From Pararhodobacter sp. SW119 (GTDB lineage: Bacteria; Pseudomonadota; Alphaproteobacteria; Rhodobacterales; Rhodobacteraceae): a DNA stretch of 40,433 nucleotides. The stretch is taken from NCBI RefSeq assembly GCF_017811755.1, contig NZ_JADDJF010000029.1, forward strand, positions 1 to 40,433. The letters run 5' to 3'. This document shows positions 1-7,464 of the stretch, one piece after another. The position numbers and the translations under genes were made by a program. Numbering within the stretch: position 1 is the stretch's first letter; the number at the start of each line of letters is the position of its first letter. The notes beneath the pieces are model-generated. The model made no database searches, was not told the DNA's origin, and saw only the letters and a program-made list of their open reading frames with translations.

Positions 1-683
1 TCCAGCTTCTTGCTGAAGCCGTTGGTCAGGCGCGTGAAGCGACGCATGCCCATCGTCAGGTTCTGACGCTCGACGTGCGACGTGCTGACCAGTTCCTTGA
101 CCGGCTGGCCGCTGATCAGCTCCTTTCGCGCGCCAACGCACTCGGCGGGGCTGTACTTGCGCTCGTGACCCTTCCGGCCCGTCGCTTCGCCATACAGCTT
201 CACCAGCATGGCATAATCGATATCGTCGCCAAACGCGCCCTCGACGGCTTCCAGATACGCCTTGTGCCCGTCCGTGGTTAGCTGGACGCGGGTCGCCAGG
301 CGGTCGCGCAGATCGTCCATGAACTCAATCGCGGTCGCGCTGGTGCGGTCGCCAACTTCGAAGGACAGGATCATCTTGCTATCGCGCTCGATAGCGGTCC
401 ACGTCCACACGTCGCCAGCACCATCCGGTGCCGCTTTGGCCGTCGCGACGTTCTTGTCCTTGGCGTAGCAGAAGGACCAGATTTCGTCGCACTGGACGTG
501 GTTCGCTTTGACGTTGCGCACCGTCTCGTCGTGATAGGCGGCGCAAGCCTCACCCGCTTCCACCAGCATTTTCGTCACGGTGTTGATCGAAACACCAACG
601 GTGCGGGACACTGCGCGCATGGACATGCCTTCGATCAGCATGGACAGGATCATGACGCGCTTATGCAGGGGCAATTTGTTCAC
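1..683 (-). CDS. IS1-like DDE transposase, C-terminus cut by window edge
   Basis: This is the transposase of an IS1-type insertion sequence. It cuts and joins DNA at the element ends. Reading the minus strand from the GTG at 683 gives MNKLPLHKRVMILSML, followed by an N-terminal helix-turn-helix (about residues 15-45) and a DDE catalytic core. The likely acidic residues are D66 (in VQCDEIWSF), D138 (in TTDGHKAY) and E205 (in SHVERQNL). The reading frame is open to base 1, so the last part of the protein lies outside the window. The GTG start is chosen because the ATG two bases upstream is in another frame and stops at once. A 16-bp AT palindrome (684-699) lies directly before the start. The family identification comes from the characteristic motif order. 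Which named IS it belongs to cannot be told here. Confidence 0.88.
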   Translation of the reverse strand, partial: MNKLPLHKRVMILSMLIEGMSMRAVSRTVGVSINTVTKMLVEAGEACAAYHDETVRNVKANHVQCDEIWSFCYAKDKNVATAKAAPDGAGDVWTWTAIERDSKMILSFEVGDRTSATAIEFMDDLRDRLATRVQLTTDGHKAYLEAVEGAFGDDIDYAMLVKLYGEATGRKGHERKYSPAECVGARKELISGQPVKELVSTSHVERQNLTMGMRRFTRLTNGFSKKL

Positions 684-699
684 ATCATAAAATTATGAT
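684..699. repeat. Perfect AT palindrome upstream of transposase
   Basis: ATCATAAAATTATGAT is its own reverse complement and abuts the transposase GTG. On the minus strand it contains -10-like sequence. It may be the transposase promoter/operator or part of the IS end. The true terminal inverted repeat of the element could not be fixed because the other end is outside the window. Confidence 0.5.
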
Positions 700-723
700 A
701 AACCGAGGTGCGCGTCAACAGGA

Positions 724-744
724 AAATGTTCAGTTTGAACATTT
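724..744 (+). promoter_or_regulatory. Inverted repeat, likely operator of the toxin-antitoxin cassette
   Basis: AAATGTTC, five bases, then GAACATTT form a perfect 8-bp inverted repeat 60 bp before the toxin start at 804. An XRE antitoxin normally represses its own operon by binding such a dyad. An AT-rich stretch follows (TTTACT near 742 and TGCTAGACT near 766) that could hold the promoter, though the spacing is not canonical. The repeat is seen directly; the operator role is inferred. Confidence 0.6.
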
Positions 745-803
745 ACTTTTATGTGATGAAATTTCTGCTAGACTCACCATGACGCGTTGCAGTCAGATGC
801 GGC

Positions 804-1190
804 ATGAGGCATTGGCGTGTCATGAAGTACGTAAGGCGGAACGGCAGATGCCCCGTAGACGAATGGAGGGAGTCGCTCAGTGAGCGGGACGAGGCTAAGA
901 TTACAGCGGTGGTGATGAAGATCGAGAGTCATGAGGTCATACCACGCGATACCGTAAAGAAGTACCTAGGGGCGAAAGAGCCTGAACTTCACGAAATGAA
1001 GGTACGCGGCGACAAGAAGCAGCTTCGCCCGCTTTGCGTAAAGGACACGCAAAGAAAACTCGTTGTGCTGCTGTTTGGCGCTGAAAAGACGTCAAAAAAT
1101 CTTGCCCGCGGTGACATCACCAAAGCAGAAAACCTGCTTCGAGAGATGAGAGATGGAAATGGGTCACTCAAGGACTATCACGAAGATTAA
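804..1190 (+). CDS. HigB/RelE-like toxin (phage-derived Gp49-like family)
   Basis: This is the probable toxin of a type II toxin-antitoxin pair. Relatives are ribosome-dependent mRNA interferases. The 128-residue protein has the family N-terminal pattern W-x-V-x-x-Y-x(3)-GR-x-PV-x-EW (residues 4-20), a basic middle part (LHEMKVRGDKKQLRPL) and a hydrophobic strand (RKLVVLLFGAEKTSK) before a C-terminal helix. The ATG at 804 is preferred over the in-frame ATG at 822 because it keeps the conserved Trp-Arg-Val start. The antitoxin gene begins inside its 3' end (overlap 1153-1190), the usual toxin-first higBA order. Base composition is clearly lower in G+C than the core genes downstream, which suggests horizontal transfer. 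Confidence 0.8.
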   Translation: MRHWRVMKYVRRNGRCPVDEWRESLSERDEAKITAVVMKIESHEVIPRDTVKKYLGAKEPELHEMKVRGDKKQLRPLCVKDTQRKLVVLLFGAEKTSKNLARGDITKAENLLREMRDGNGSLKDYHED

Positions 1191-1686
1191 ATCGATCTGG
1201 CGCAAACTGGAGTCGAAAACCTTTCGCGACGTATTCGCCGCTGAAACCACGTCAAATACCCTTGCATCACAACTGTATGTTTTTCGCACCCAGCGCGGAA
1301 TGACTCAAGCAGATCTGGCCGATCTTGCTGGAATGAGGCAATCTAGGATTTCAAATTTGGAGCAGGACTGTCACAATGTCACGTTAACGACGCTGCGCCG
1401 TCTTGCTTCTGCCCTTGACGTCGCACTGCTGGTGAAGTTTGTGCCTTTCAGCGAGCTTCTTGATGAGTCGACGCGGCAGAACCTAGACAAAAAAATCCTA
1501 TCTTTCCATGAAGATAGCCCCAAATTCAACTCCATGCCTGTCGGCTTCTTCTCGTCCACATCAGCGTCAGCAAGCAATATCGCCACACGCGCTGTTACTG
1601 CATCGACAGGCGCGAGCCATTCGACGCAACTGCCGCAACTTTCGCTTGGAACTAATGAGGTCCGGTATGGCAAAAACCTCCACTAG
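1153..1686 (+). CDS. XRE-family antitoxin / transcriptional regulator
   Basis: This is the likely antitoxin and autorepressor partner of the upstream toxin. A helix-turn-helix of XRE/Cro type spans about residues 38-92 (LYVFRTQRGMTQADLADLAG, then RQSRISNLEQ and TLTTLRRLASALDVALLVKF). The C-terminal part (about 100-177) is polar and rich in Ser, Thr and Ala, probably a flexible toxin-neutralising or linker region. ATGs at 1153 and 1159 are both possible starts, and either overlaps the end of the toxin gene, which implies translational coupling. The gene end overlaps the next small gene (starting at 1655 or 1667). Confidence 0.8.
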   Translation: MEMGHSRTITKIKSIWRKLESKTFRDVFAAETTSNTLASQLYVFRTQRGMTQADLADLAGMRQSRISNLEQDCHNVTLTTLRRLASALDVALLVKFVPFSELLDESTRQNLDKKILSFHEDSPKFNSMPVGFFSSTSASASNIATRAVTASTGASHSTQLPQLSLGTNEVRYGKNLH

Positions 1687-1966
1687 AAGCCCCGACTTTC
1701 GGTTTGTCCCGGCGGATTCTATTAGCCTTACGCTCAATGACAACTCAGTGAAAATCGTTTTCGGTGTTGAAGAACAACAGGGCGAAACCACGGAAAGCAT
1801 CGGGGTCTTTCTTACGCCGAAGACATTGGCGATCTTGCACTACATAATCGGACGATCTCTAGCGAAGCTTGAGGAAGGCTCAGGATTGAAACTTGAAATT
1901 CCCGAAGAAAAGCTCCGCCAGATTGACGCCGGCTTTAACTCTTCTCCGGAGGAAGGTGGGGACTGA
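1667..1966 (+). CDS. Small acidic protein of unknown function, third gene of the TA cassette
   Basis: This frame encodes 99 residues starting MAKTSTRSPDFRFVPADS; an alternative in-frame ATG lies at 1655. It overlaps the antitoxin gene by about 20 bp, so it probably belongs to the same transcript. The layout of beta-strand-like stretches (SISLTLNDNSVKIVFGV, ESIGVFLTPKTLAILHYII) followed by a charged helix (GRSLAKLEEGSG) recalls small DUF3467-type proteins, but the resemblance is weak and no function is assigned. Its last 32 bp overlap the end of a convergent gene on the other strand (1935-2123). Codon use is AT-richer than in the core genes, as for the two genes before it. Confidence 0.6.
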   Translation: MAKTSTRSPDFRFVPADSISLTLNDNSVKIVFGVEEQQGETTESIGVFLTPKTLAILHYIIGRSLAKLEEGSGLKLEIPEEKLRQIDAGFNSSPEEGGD

Positions 1967-2123
1967 TCCGCTTCCCGCCCTTGCGCCCCATCTCCTGTGC
2001 GGCCTTGTCCTTGCCGTCGTCCTGCGGCTTGTCCTCGACCTCGCCCGTGGCAATCTTGCCGACCAGGACGGCCAGCCCGATGGCGTCTGCGGGGCGCTTT
2101 TCGCCCTTGGGGCCTTTAGGCAT
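1935..2123 (-). CDS. Small basic conserved protein, apparently C-terminally truncated
   Basis: The 62-residue product begins MPKGPKGEKRPADAIGLAVL and contains KIATGEVEDKPQDDGKDKAAQEMGRKGGK. This matches a small lysine-rich protein common in alphaproteobacteria, which from general knowledge usually continues past GRKGG with an Ala/Lys-rich histone-like tail. Here the frame changes character after GRKGGK and ends in RISPHLPPEKS, exactly where it runs antisense into the toxin-antitoxin cassette. The truncation is therefore probably a recombination junction near 1965-1975. The start overlaps the stop of the upstream gene by 8 bp, so the two are co-translated. Function is unknown; nucleic-acid binding has been suggested for relatives. 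Confidence 0.6.
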   Translation of the reverse strand: MPKGPKGEKRPADAIGLAVLVGKIATGEVEDKPQDDGKDKAAQEMGRKGGKRISPHLPPEKS

Positions 2124-2376
2124 GTCCCGCCTCCGCCAAGAGATCCACCTTCGCCTGATCGATCTTGTCCGACCCGATGCCGCTATACCCCTCAATGGCC
2201 TCCCTCCGTAGGCCTTCATCGGCCTTGGCGCTAACCTTATAGGCATTCATATGGCTCCACTCATGCTCCACGAAAAACTCACGGCGCTCAGTATCGTAGC
2301 AGAGGTGCCACCAATCCTCTCGCTCCTGCAGAGATCCTTTGATCCGTTTGCCTATCTGCTTTTTCAGGACAGCCAT
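2116..2376 (-). CDS. Small hypothetical protein
   Basis: The protein has 86 residues and begins MAVLKKQIGKRIKGSLQERE. It contains an aromatic patch (DWWHLCYDTERREFFVEHEW) and a C-terminal helix ending LLAEAGHA. I recall similar small proteins next to the PKGPKGEKRPAD protein in other alphaproteobacteria, and here the two genes overlap by 8 bp. No catalytic motif or membrane segment is visible. The ATG at 2376 is preferred because residues encoded upstream (to 2448) look non-coding. It lies downstream, in the same direction, of the broken glycosyltransferase gene. Confidence 0.6.
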   Translation of the reverse strand: MAVLKKQIGKRIKGSLQEREDWWHLCYDTERREFFVEHEWSHMNAYKVSAKADEGLRREAIEGYSGIGSDKIDQAKVDLLAEAGHA

Positions 2377-2451
2377 GTTCCCTCCTATGCTTTCCGCTAA
2401 GCATATAGGAAGCCGGGCACGAACGCGACACCCCGTCAACCCCGCCAAATT

Positions 2452-2853
2452 TCAAACTGAGACACTACCCAACCGTGGTTCCGCTTCCATCCGCGAAACC
2501 AACGCCTCGAAATATCCATCAGGAAGATCCAGGTCGAGGTCGAGCTTGCACAGATAGTCGAAATCCGAAAGCGATACGCGCTCCAGACCGTCATAAAAGG
2601 CCTCGATCACGCCGGGCCCGACAGCGCGGCGTCCGCGATCAACGCGCGTGATCACCCGGATCCAGTCGTGCTCTTGCGCGTATTCAGCCAGAATCTTCGG
2701 TGTCGCGTCGGTCGAGCCGTCATCGACGATAATCCACCGTGCCGGCCGGAGGCTTTGTGCTATCACGCTGTTTAGCGTGCGGCGCATATAGTCTGCCTAG
2801 TTCCGGCAAGGCGAGACAAGAAGATAGCGCGGCCTCATGCGCGCCACCGCCAT
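2452..2853 (-). pseudogene. Glycosyltransferase family 2 pseudogene (amber codon, lost 3' end)
   Basis: Reading the minus strand from the ATG at 2853 (or 2838) gives RYLLVSPCRN, then a TAG at 2797-2799, then ADYMRRTLNSVIAQS and the GT-A nucleotide-sugar motif WIIVDDGSTDATPKIL. The frame is perfect on both sides of the TAG, and the family normally has Glu here (CRNE), so one GAG-to-TAG change explains it. The protein then runs to EAEPRLGSVSV and stops at 2452, where relatives continue for well over a hundred residues. The gene is therefore broken twice. It would have been a membrane-associated or cytoplasmic glycosyltransferase for surface polysaccharide, matching the WecG-type gene that starts at 3186 on the other strand. 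Confidence 0.8.
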
Positions 2854-3185
2854 GCCTCATCGCGCCTCGAACATCCCTGGCTAAAGCCTGCGGAATGGAC
2901 GAACATGGAACTCGTGAATATCGTCGCTTCACCGCAAGCGCGTGCGTTTGCGTTTGCGTAAAGGTTCGGCCTTAAGCAGTTAAGCATGATGCGGCTGAAC
3001 CCCTCGCAGTACTTGTTCTGGCTTCGAAACACGGTGAAAATTCCCCACGCCTCCGTTCTCTTGCGTGCATTCAGCGTGTAGCACAAGGGGCTGGCCGGCA
3101 GAATGGGTTGCATTGGTGGACAAACCGTTTGCTCTGGTTCATGACATAATGCGCTCGCAAAGCATTCGAGGGATATGACGCGGAA
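2854..3185. other. Non-coding stretch between pseudogene and wecG-like gene
   Basis: No convincing gene was found in these 332 bases. They hold a short TTTGCG-type tandem (about 2944-2959) and a direct repeat TTAAGCA-G-TTAAGCA (2972-2986). The region lies between two divergent polysaccharide genes, so promoters are expected here, but no clear -35/-10 pair could be assigned. Confidence 0.5.
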
Positions 3186-3938
3186 ATGGTGCAGGATTGC
3201 GCGATGCTGGCCTTGGTGAACACAGCCACACGGGCAGAGTTGCTTGACGCGCTCGAAGCGCGGCTGGCGCGCGGCGAGGGATTCTCCGTCGCGACGCTCA
3301 ATCTTGATCATCTGGTGAAGCTTCGTGCCGACGCTGCTTTTCGCGCGGCTTATGCGCGACATTCGCATGTGGTCGCTGACGGGTGGCCTGTGGTGGTTCT
3401 GCGCCGGCTTGCAGGTCGTCCCGTGGATCTGGTGCCGGGGTCGGATCTGGTGGGACCGCTGATGGCGCATGCCGCCCGCCATGGGATACCCGTGGGATTT
3501 CTGGGCTCGACGGAGGCGGCGCTGACGCGGGCGGCCGACCGGCTTCAGGCCGAGTATCCCGGCCTGAAGGTCGTGGCGCGGATCTCGCCTCCCTTCGGCC
3601 TCGACCCCAACAGCAAGGAGGCCGGCGAGGCGCTGCAACAACTCGCCCGGTCCGGCGCGCGCGTGTGTCTGATCGCGCTCGGGGCGCCGCGGCAGGAGGT
3701 TCTTGCCGCGCGCGCCGTCGAAAGCCTGCCGCGGTGCGGTTTCATTTCGGTGGGTGCCGGGCTCGACTTCATCGCCGGCAGCCAGCGCCGTGCGCCGCTC
3801 TGGATGCGTCGTGTCGGACTGGAATGGCTCTGGCGCATGCTTTCCGATCCGCGTCGGCTGACCGGGCGCTATATCCGCTGCGCCATGATCCTGCCCGGCC
3901 TGACCCAGGCCGCCCTGCGCATGCGACGCCACGCCTGA
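3186..3938 (+). CDS. WecG/TagA/CpsF family glycosyltransferase
   Basis: This is a cytoplasmic, membrane-associated glycosyltransferase (GT26) that transfers a sugar such as an N-acetylmannosamine derivative or glucose onto a lipid-linked intermediate in exopolysaccharide or wall-polymer synthesis. The 250-residue product has the family blocks FSVATLNLDHLVKL, VVADGWPVVVLRR, GSDLVGPLM, GIPVGFLGS, ARVCLIALGAPRQEVLA and FISVGAGLDFIAG, and ends RRVGLEWLWRMLSDPRRL, all in the usual order, so it looks intact. The donor and acceptor cannot be told from sequence. GAGGGA lies about 12 bases before the ATG at 3186, and an internal ATG at 3204 is also possible. It faces away from a broken glycosyltransferase gene and may be the remnant of a larger locus. 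Confidence 0.88.
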   Translation: MVQDCAMLALVNTATRAELLDALEARLARGEGFSVATLNLDHLVKLRADAAFRAAYARHSHVVADGWPVVVLRRLAGRPVDLVPGSDLVGPLMAHAARHGIPVGFLGSTEAALTRAADRLQAEYPGLKVVARISPPFGLDPNSKEAGEALQQLARSGARVCLIALGAPRQEVLAARAVESLPRCGFISVGAGLDFIAGSQRRAPLWMRRVGLEWLWRMLSDPRRLTGRYIRCAMILPGLTQAALRMRRHA

Positions 3939-4002
3939 GGCCGATGCGGCGGCTGGTCGCGACGCGATTTCACGCTGCCAGTCGATTCCCGCCGCAAGCC
4001 CC

Positions 4003-4932
4003 TCATGCCGCGGGAATCAGACTGATCCGGGCTTTGAGGCCAAGCGCGCCCTCAACCGCGGCAAGGCCGCGCGCCTCGAGGTCGATCAGATGCGCCAGGA
4101 CATTGCGCTCTGCCGCGGGCAGAAGCAGCGGGTCGATATCGACATAAACGCGCTGCGCGATCGCCTTCACCGAATCCGCGCCGGCGGCAATCGCGGCCCG
4201 GATCGCGGATTCGCGCGACTTGCGATGCGCGTAAAGCTCGGAGATCCGCGTCTGGCCGTTGGCCACCGGGGCGCCGTGACCGGGGAAGAGCGATACCTGG
4301 CCATAGTTGCGTAGGTTCCTCAGGCTCTGCATGAAATCCGTCAGGTCGCCATCGGGCGGCGAGACGAGGCTGGGCGCCCATCCCATGACATGGTCGCCGG
4401 AAAAAAGCGCCTCGCCCCAGAGAAAGCACATATGATTGCCGAAATGGCCGGGCGTGTGCAGCGCGCGCAGCGGACGGCCAGCGACCTCCAGCGTCTCTTC
4501 ATGCTGCAGGCGCCGATCTGGCACGAAGTCGCTGTCGACGCCTTCGCCGCCACCGATCTCCTGGCTGGCGAGCATCTTCATCCGCTCCGAACGTCCGGCG
4601 CGGGCATCGCCCATGGCCAGCACCGGCGCGCCGGTCGCCGCCGCCAGAAGCCGCGCGCCCGGCGAATGGTCCAGATGGGCATGGGTGACCAGGATCTGCG
4701 CGACCGCCTCGGCGGGCGCGAGCGCGGCGAGCAAGGCGGCGATATGGCGCGGGTCGGCGGGGCCCGGGTCGATCACCGTTACCGCGTCCTTGCCCAGGAT
4801 CCAGGTATTGGTTCCCCAATGCGTCATGGGCGAGCCATTGGGCGCCAGCAGCAGGCGCAGGTCCTCGGCCAGCGCGACCGGTTTTCCGGGGCTGGGCGCG
4901 GTGTGGAGTTGGGCGGCAGCGGCATGGGGCAT
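4003..4932 (-). CDS. MBL-fold metallo-hydrolase (LACTB2/beta-lactamase-like)
   Basis: This is a cytoplasmic metallo-beta-lactamase-fold hydrolase of unknown substrate. The zinc-binding signature THAHLDH lies near residues 83-89, followed by the downstream ligands in LHTPGHFGNH, FSGDHVMG and FPGHGAP. The N-terminal part carries NGSPMTHWGTNTWILG, typical of the LACTB2-like branch. The C-terminal segment (VKAIAQRVYVDIDPLLLPAAE) resembles the winged-helix-like tail of this branch. The start is uncertain: ATG 4932 gives 309 residues and ATG 4956 gives 317, and neither has a strong ribosome-binding site. The histidine kinase gene diverges from it with only a few tens of bases between, and its 3' end converges with the wecG-like gene 64 bp away. 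Confidence 0.85.
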   Translation of the reverse strand: MPHAAAAQLHTAPSPGKPVALAEDLRLLLAPNGSPMTHWGTNTWILGKDAVTVIDPGPADPRHIAALLAALAPAEAVAQILVTHAHLDHSPGARLLAAATGAPVLAMGDARAGRSERMKMLASQEIGGGEGVDSDFVPDRRLQHEETLEVAGRPLRALHTPGHFGNHMCFLWGEALFSGDHVMGWAPSLVSPPDGDLTDFMQSLRNLRNYGQVSLFPGHGAPVANGQTRISELYAHRKSRESAIRAAIAAGADSVKAIAQRVYVDIDPLLLPAAERNVLAHLIDLEARGLAAVEGALGLKARISLIPAA

Positions 4933-4975
4933 GCGGGGACTCGTCTTCGATGGCACCGGGTTCTAGACTAAACAC

Positions 4976-6301
4976 ATGCTGGGACGCTTACTCAAACCGA
5001 TTTTTCCACGCGGACTTTACGGGCGCGCGGCGCTGATCCTTCTGGTGCCGGTCGTGAGCATCCTCACGCTGGTGGCGATCCTCTTCATCCAGCGCCATTA
5101 CGAGCGTGTTACCCAGCAGATGACGTCAAATTTCGCCATCGTCGCGGAACACCTGCGCGCGCAGGTCGACGCCGCGCCGGACCCCGAGTCCGCCGAAGCC
5201 GTCCTCGGCGAACTGGGCGCGGCGTTGCGACTGGAGACTTCGCGCGCCGACCGCCTGCCGGCGACCGCGTTCGATTCGATCGCCGCGCATGATATTCTCA
5301 GCCGTCTCGTCCTGCAGGAACTGTCGCGCCGCCTTTCGGGGATTGCGGCGCAGGGTTTCGTCGGGTCCAACGTCGTGGTCTGGCTTGAGGGCGTGCACGG
5401 GTTCTACGGCTTGCGCTTCAGTCCCGGTCGGGTCGCGGCGCGCAATCCGCACCAGTTGCTGGTGGTGGTGCTTATCGCCGGGCTGATGATGAGCGTGGTG
5501 GCCTTCCTGTTCCTGAAGAACCAGGTTCGGCCGATCCTGCGGCTGGCGCGCGCCGCCGAGGCTTTCGGCCGCGGGCAGAGCCTGCCCTACCGGCCCACCG
5601 GCGCGACCGAGGTGCGCGCGGCGGGGCAGGCGTTCATCGAGATGCGCCAGCGGATCGAGAACCATATCGAGCAGCGCACGCTTCTGCTGTCGGGGGTCAG
5701 CCACGACCTGCGCACGCCGCTGACGCGCATGCGGCTTGCGCTCACGATGATGGAGGACGAGCCCGAGGCGCAGGCGCTGCTGGCCGATGTGCGCGAGATG
5801 GAGGGGCTGATCGACAGGTTCCTCGATTTTGCGCGGGGCGAGATGGCCGAGGCGGCCGTGCCGACGGACCTGCGCGCGCTGGCGGCGGCGCGGGTGCACG
5901 AGGCGCGGCGCGCGGGGCAGGACATCACGCTGCGCGACGGGCCGGACCTGCCGCCGATCCGGCTGCGCCCGGATCTGATGGCGCGGGCGCTCGACAATCT
6001 GATCGGAAATGCGGCGCGCTATGGCACGCGTGCCGAGATCGATGTCCTGCAGGAACCGGGCCAGCAGGTCCTGACGGTCGAGGATGACGGGCCGGGCATC
6101 GCACCGGACGATCGCGCCGCCGCGCTCAGGCCCTTCGTCCGGCTTGATCCGGCGCGCAACGCGGTGCGGGGCGCTGGTGTCGGGCTGGGCCTTGCGATTG
6201 CGGCCGACGCGGTGCGGCTGCACGGCGGCCGCCTGGAACTGGGACAGGGGACCCGGCCCGGCCTGGGCGGGCTGGCCGTCCGGGTGGTGCTGCCGGCGTG
6301 A
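4976..6301 (+). CDS. EnvZ-like sensor histidine kinase
   Basis: This is an inner-membrane sensor kinase of 441 residues. The order is a membrane helix at about 17-38 (ALILLVPVVSILTLVAILFI), a periplasmic region to about 158, a second helix at about 160-180 (LVVVLIAGLMMSVVAFLFL), a HAMP domain (about 180-235), the phosphoacceptor H243 in LLSGVSHDLRTPLTRMRLAL, and a HATPase domain with N box LDNLIGNAARYG (about 338), DDGPGIAPDD and GVGLGLAIA (about 400). The H-box wording matches the EnvZ branch, so osmolarity or envelope sensing is plausible. No response regulator gene is adjacent, so its partner must lie elsewhere. All catalytic boxes are present. Confidence 0.9.
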   Translation: MLGRLLKPIFPRGLYGRAALILLVPVVSILTLVAILFIQRHYERVTQQMTSNFAIVAEHLRAQVDAAPDPESAEAVLGELGAALRLETSRADRLPATAFDSIAAHDILSRLVLQELSRRLSGIAAQGFVGSNVVVWLEGVHGFYGLRFSPGRVAARNPHQLLVVVLIAGLMMSVVAFLFLKNQVRPILRLARAAEAFGRGQSLPYRPTGATEVRAAGQAFIEMRQRIENHIEQRTLLLSGVSHDLRTPLTRMRLALTMMEDEPEAQALLADVREMEGLIDRFLDFARGEMAEAAVPTDLRALAAARVHEARRAGQDITLRDGPDLPPIRLRPDLMARALDNLIGNAARYGTRAEIDVLQEPGQQVLTVEDDGPGIAPDDRAAALRPFVRLDPARNAVRGAGVGLGLAIAADAVRLHGGRLELGQGTRPGLGGLAVRVVLPA

Positions 6302-6308
6302 TCTGACG

Positions 6309-6330
6309 GATGGTCTGCATGCGGACCATC
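6309..6330. terminator. Dyad hairpin between convergent envZ-like and moxR-like genes
   Basis: GATGGTC and GACCATC flank a GCATGC core, giving a nearly perfect 22-bp dyad that starts 8 bp after the kinase stop codon. It lies between convergent genes, so a bidirectional transcription stop is plausible. There is no clean U-run directly after it on the plus strand; on that strand TTTAAAA lies some 20 bp further on. It is also the hairpin end of the two-copy element described at 6309-6388. Confidence 0.45.
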
Positions 6331-6388
6331 TGACAAAGCACTAATTTAAAAAGACAATTTGTTGCCGTTAACCGCAATGAAACTTCTG
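6309..6388 (-). repeat. Two-copy intergenic element, copy A
   Basis: Read on the minus strand this holds AGTTTCATTGCGGTTAACGG followed by C (6384-6364), then ATTGTCT, then a dyad centred on GCATGC. The start of AGTTTC to the start of GCATGC is 62 bases. A second copy at 20853-20930 has the same 21-base motif with one change, a near-identical ATTGTCT, and a GCATGC-centred dyad at exactly the same 62-base distance. The sequence in between is not conserved. The function is unknown. Confidence 0.6.
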
Positions 6389-6397
6389 GCGAAGGGC

Positions 6398-7243
<846 letters not shown>

Positions 7244-7464
7244 GCGGCGGCATCCTGTCTGGCCCCCGGTCGGGGCGGTTTCCCGGGCGTTTTCTAGACC
7301 CATGGGCGGGCAGGCGCAATGCGCCGGGGTGGCGCGTCGGATCGGCGGGCCAGGGCCTGCGCTGGGCCTGGATCGCGCGCCACCCGCCTTAACCGAGGTG
7401 CGTCGTCACGGTTGTCTCGGCCCCGGCGGACCGCTAATCTTATGCGCATCGAGTGGAGAACGGC

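Noticed and set aside
684-699. Terminal inverted repeat of the IS
   Set aside because: It is internally palindromic, and the other end of the element is not in the window, so terminal status cannot be shown.
2835-3932. 365-residue antisense frame over the wecG-like gene
   Set aside because: It is low-complexity basic sequence opposite a clear glycosyltransferase; no family pattern.
6126-6397. Extension of a minus-strand frame beyond the moxR stop
   Set aside because: It is in a different frame from MoxR and overlaps the kinase gene; the sequence shows no coding character.
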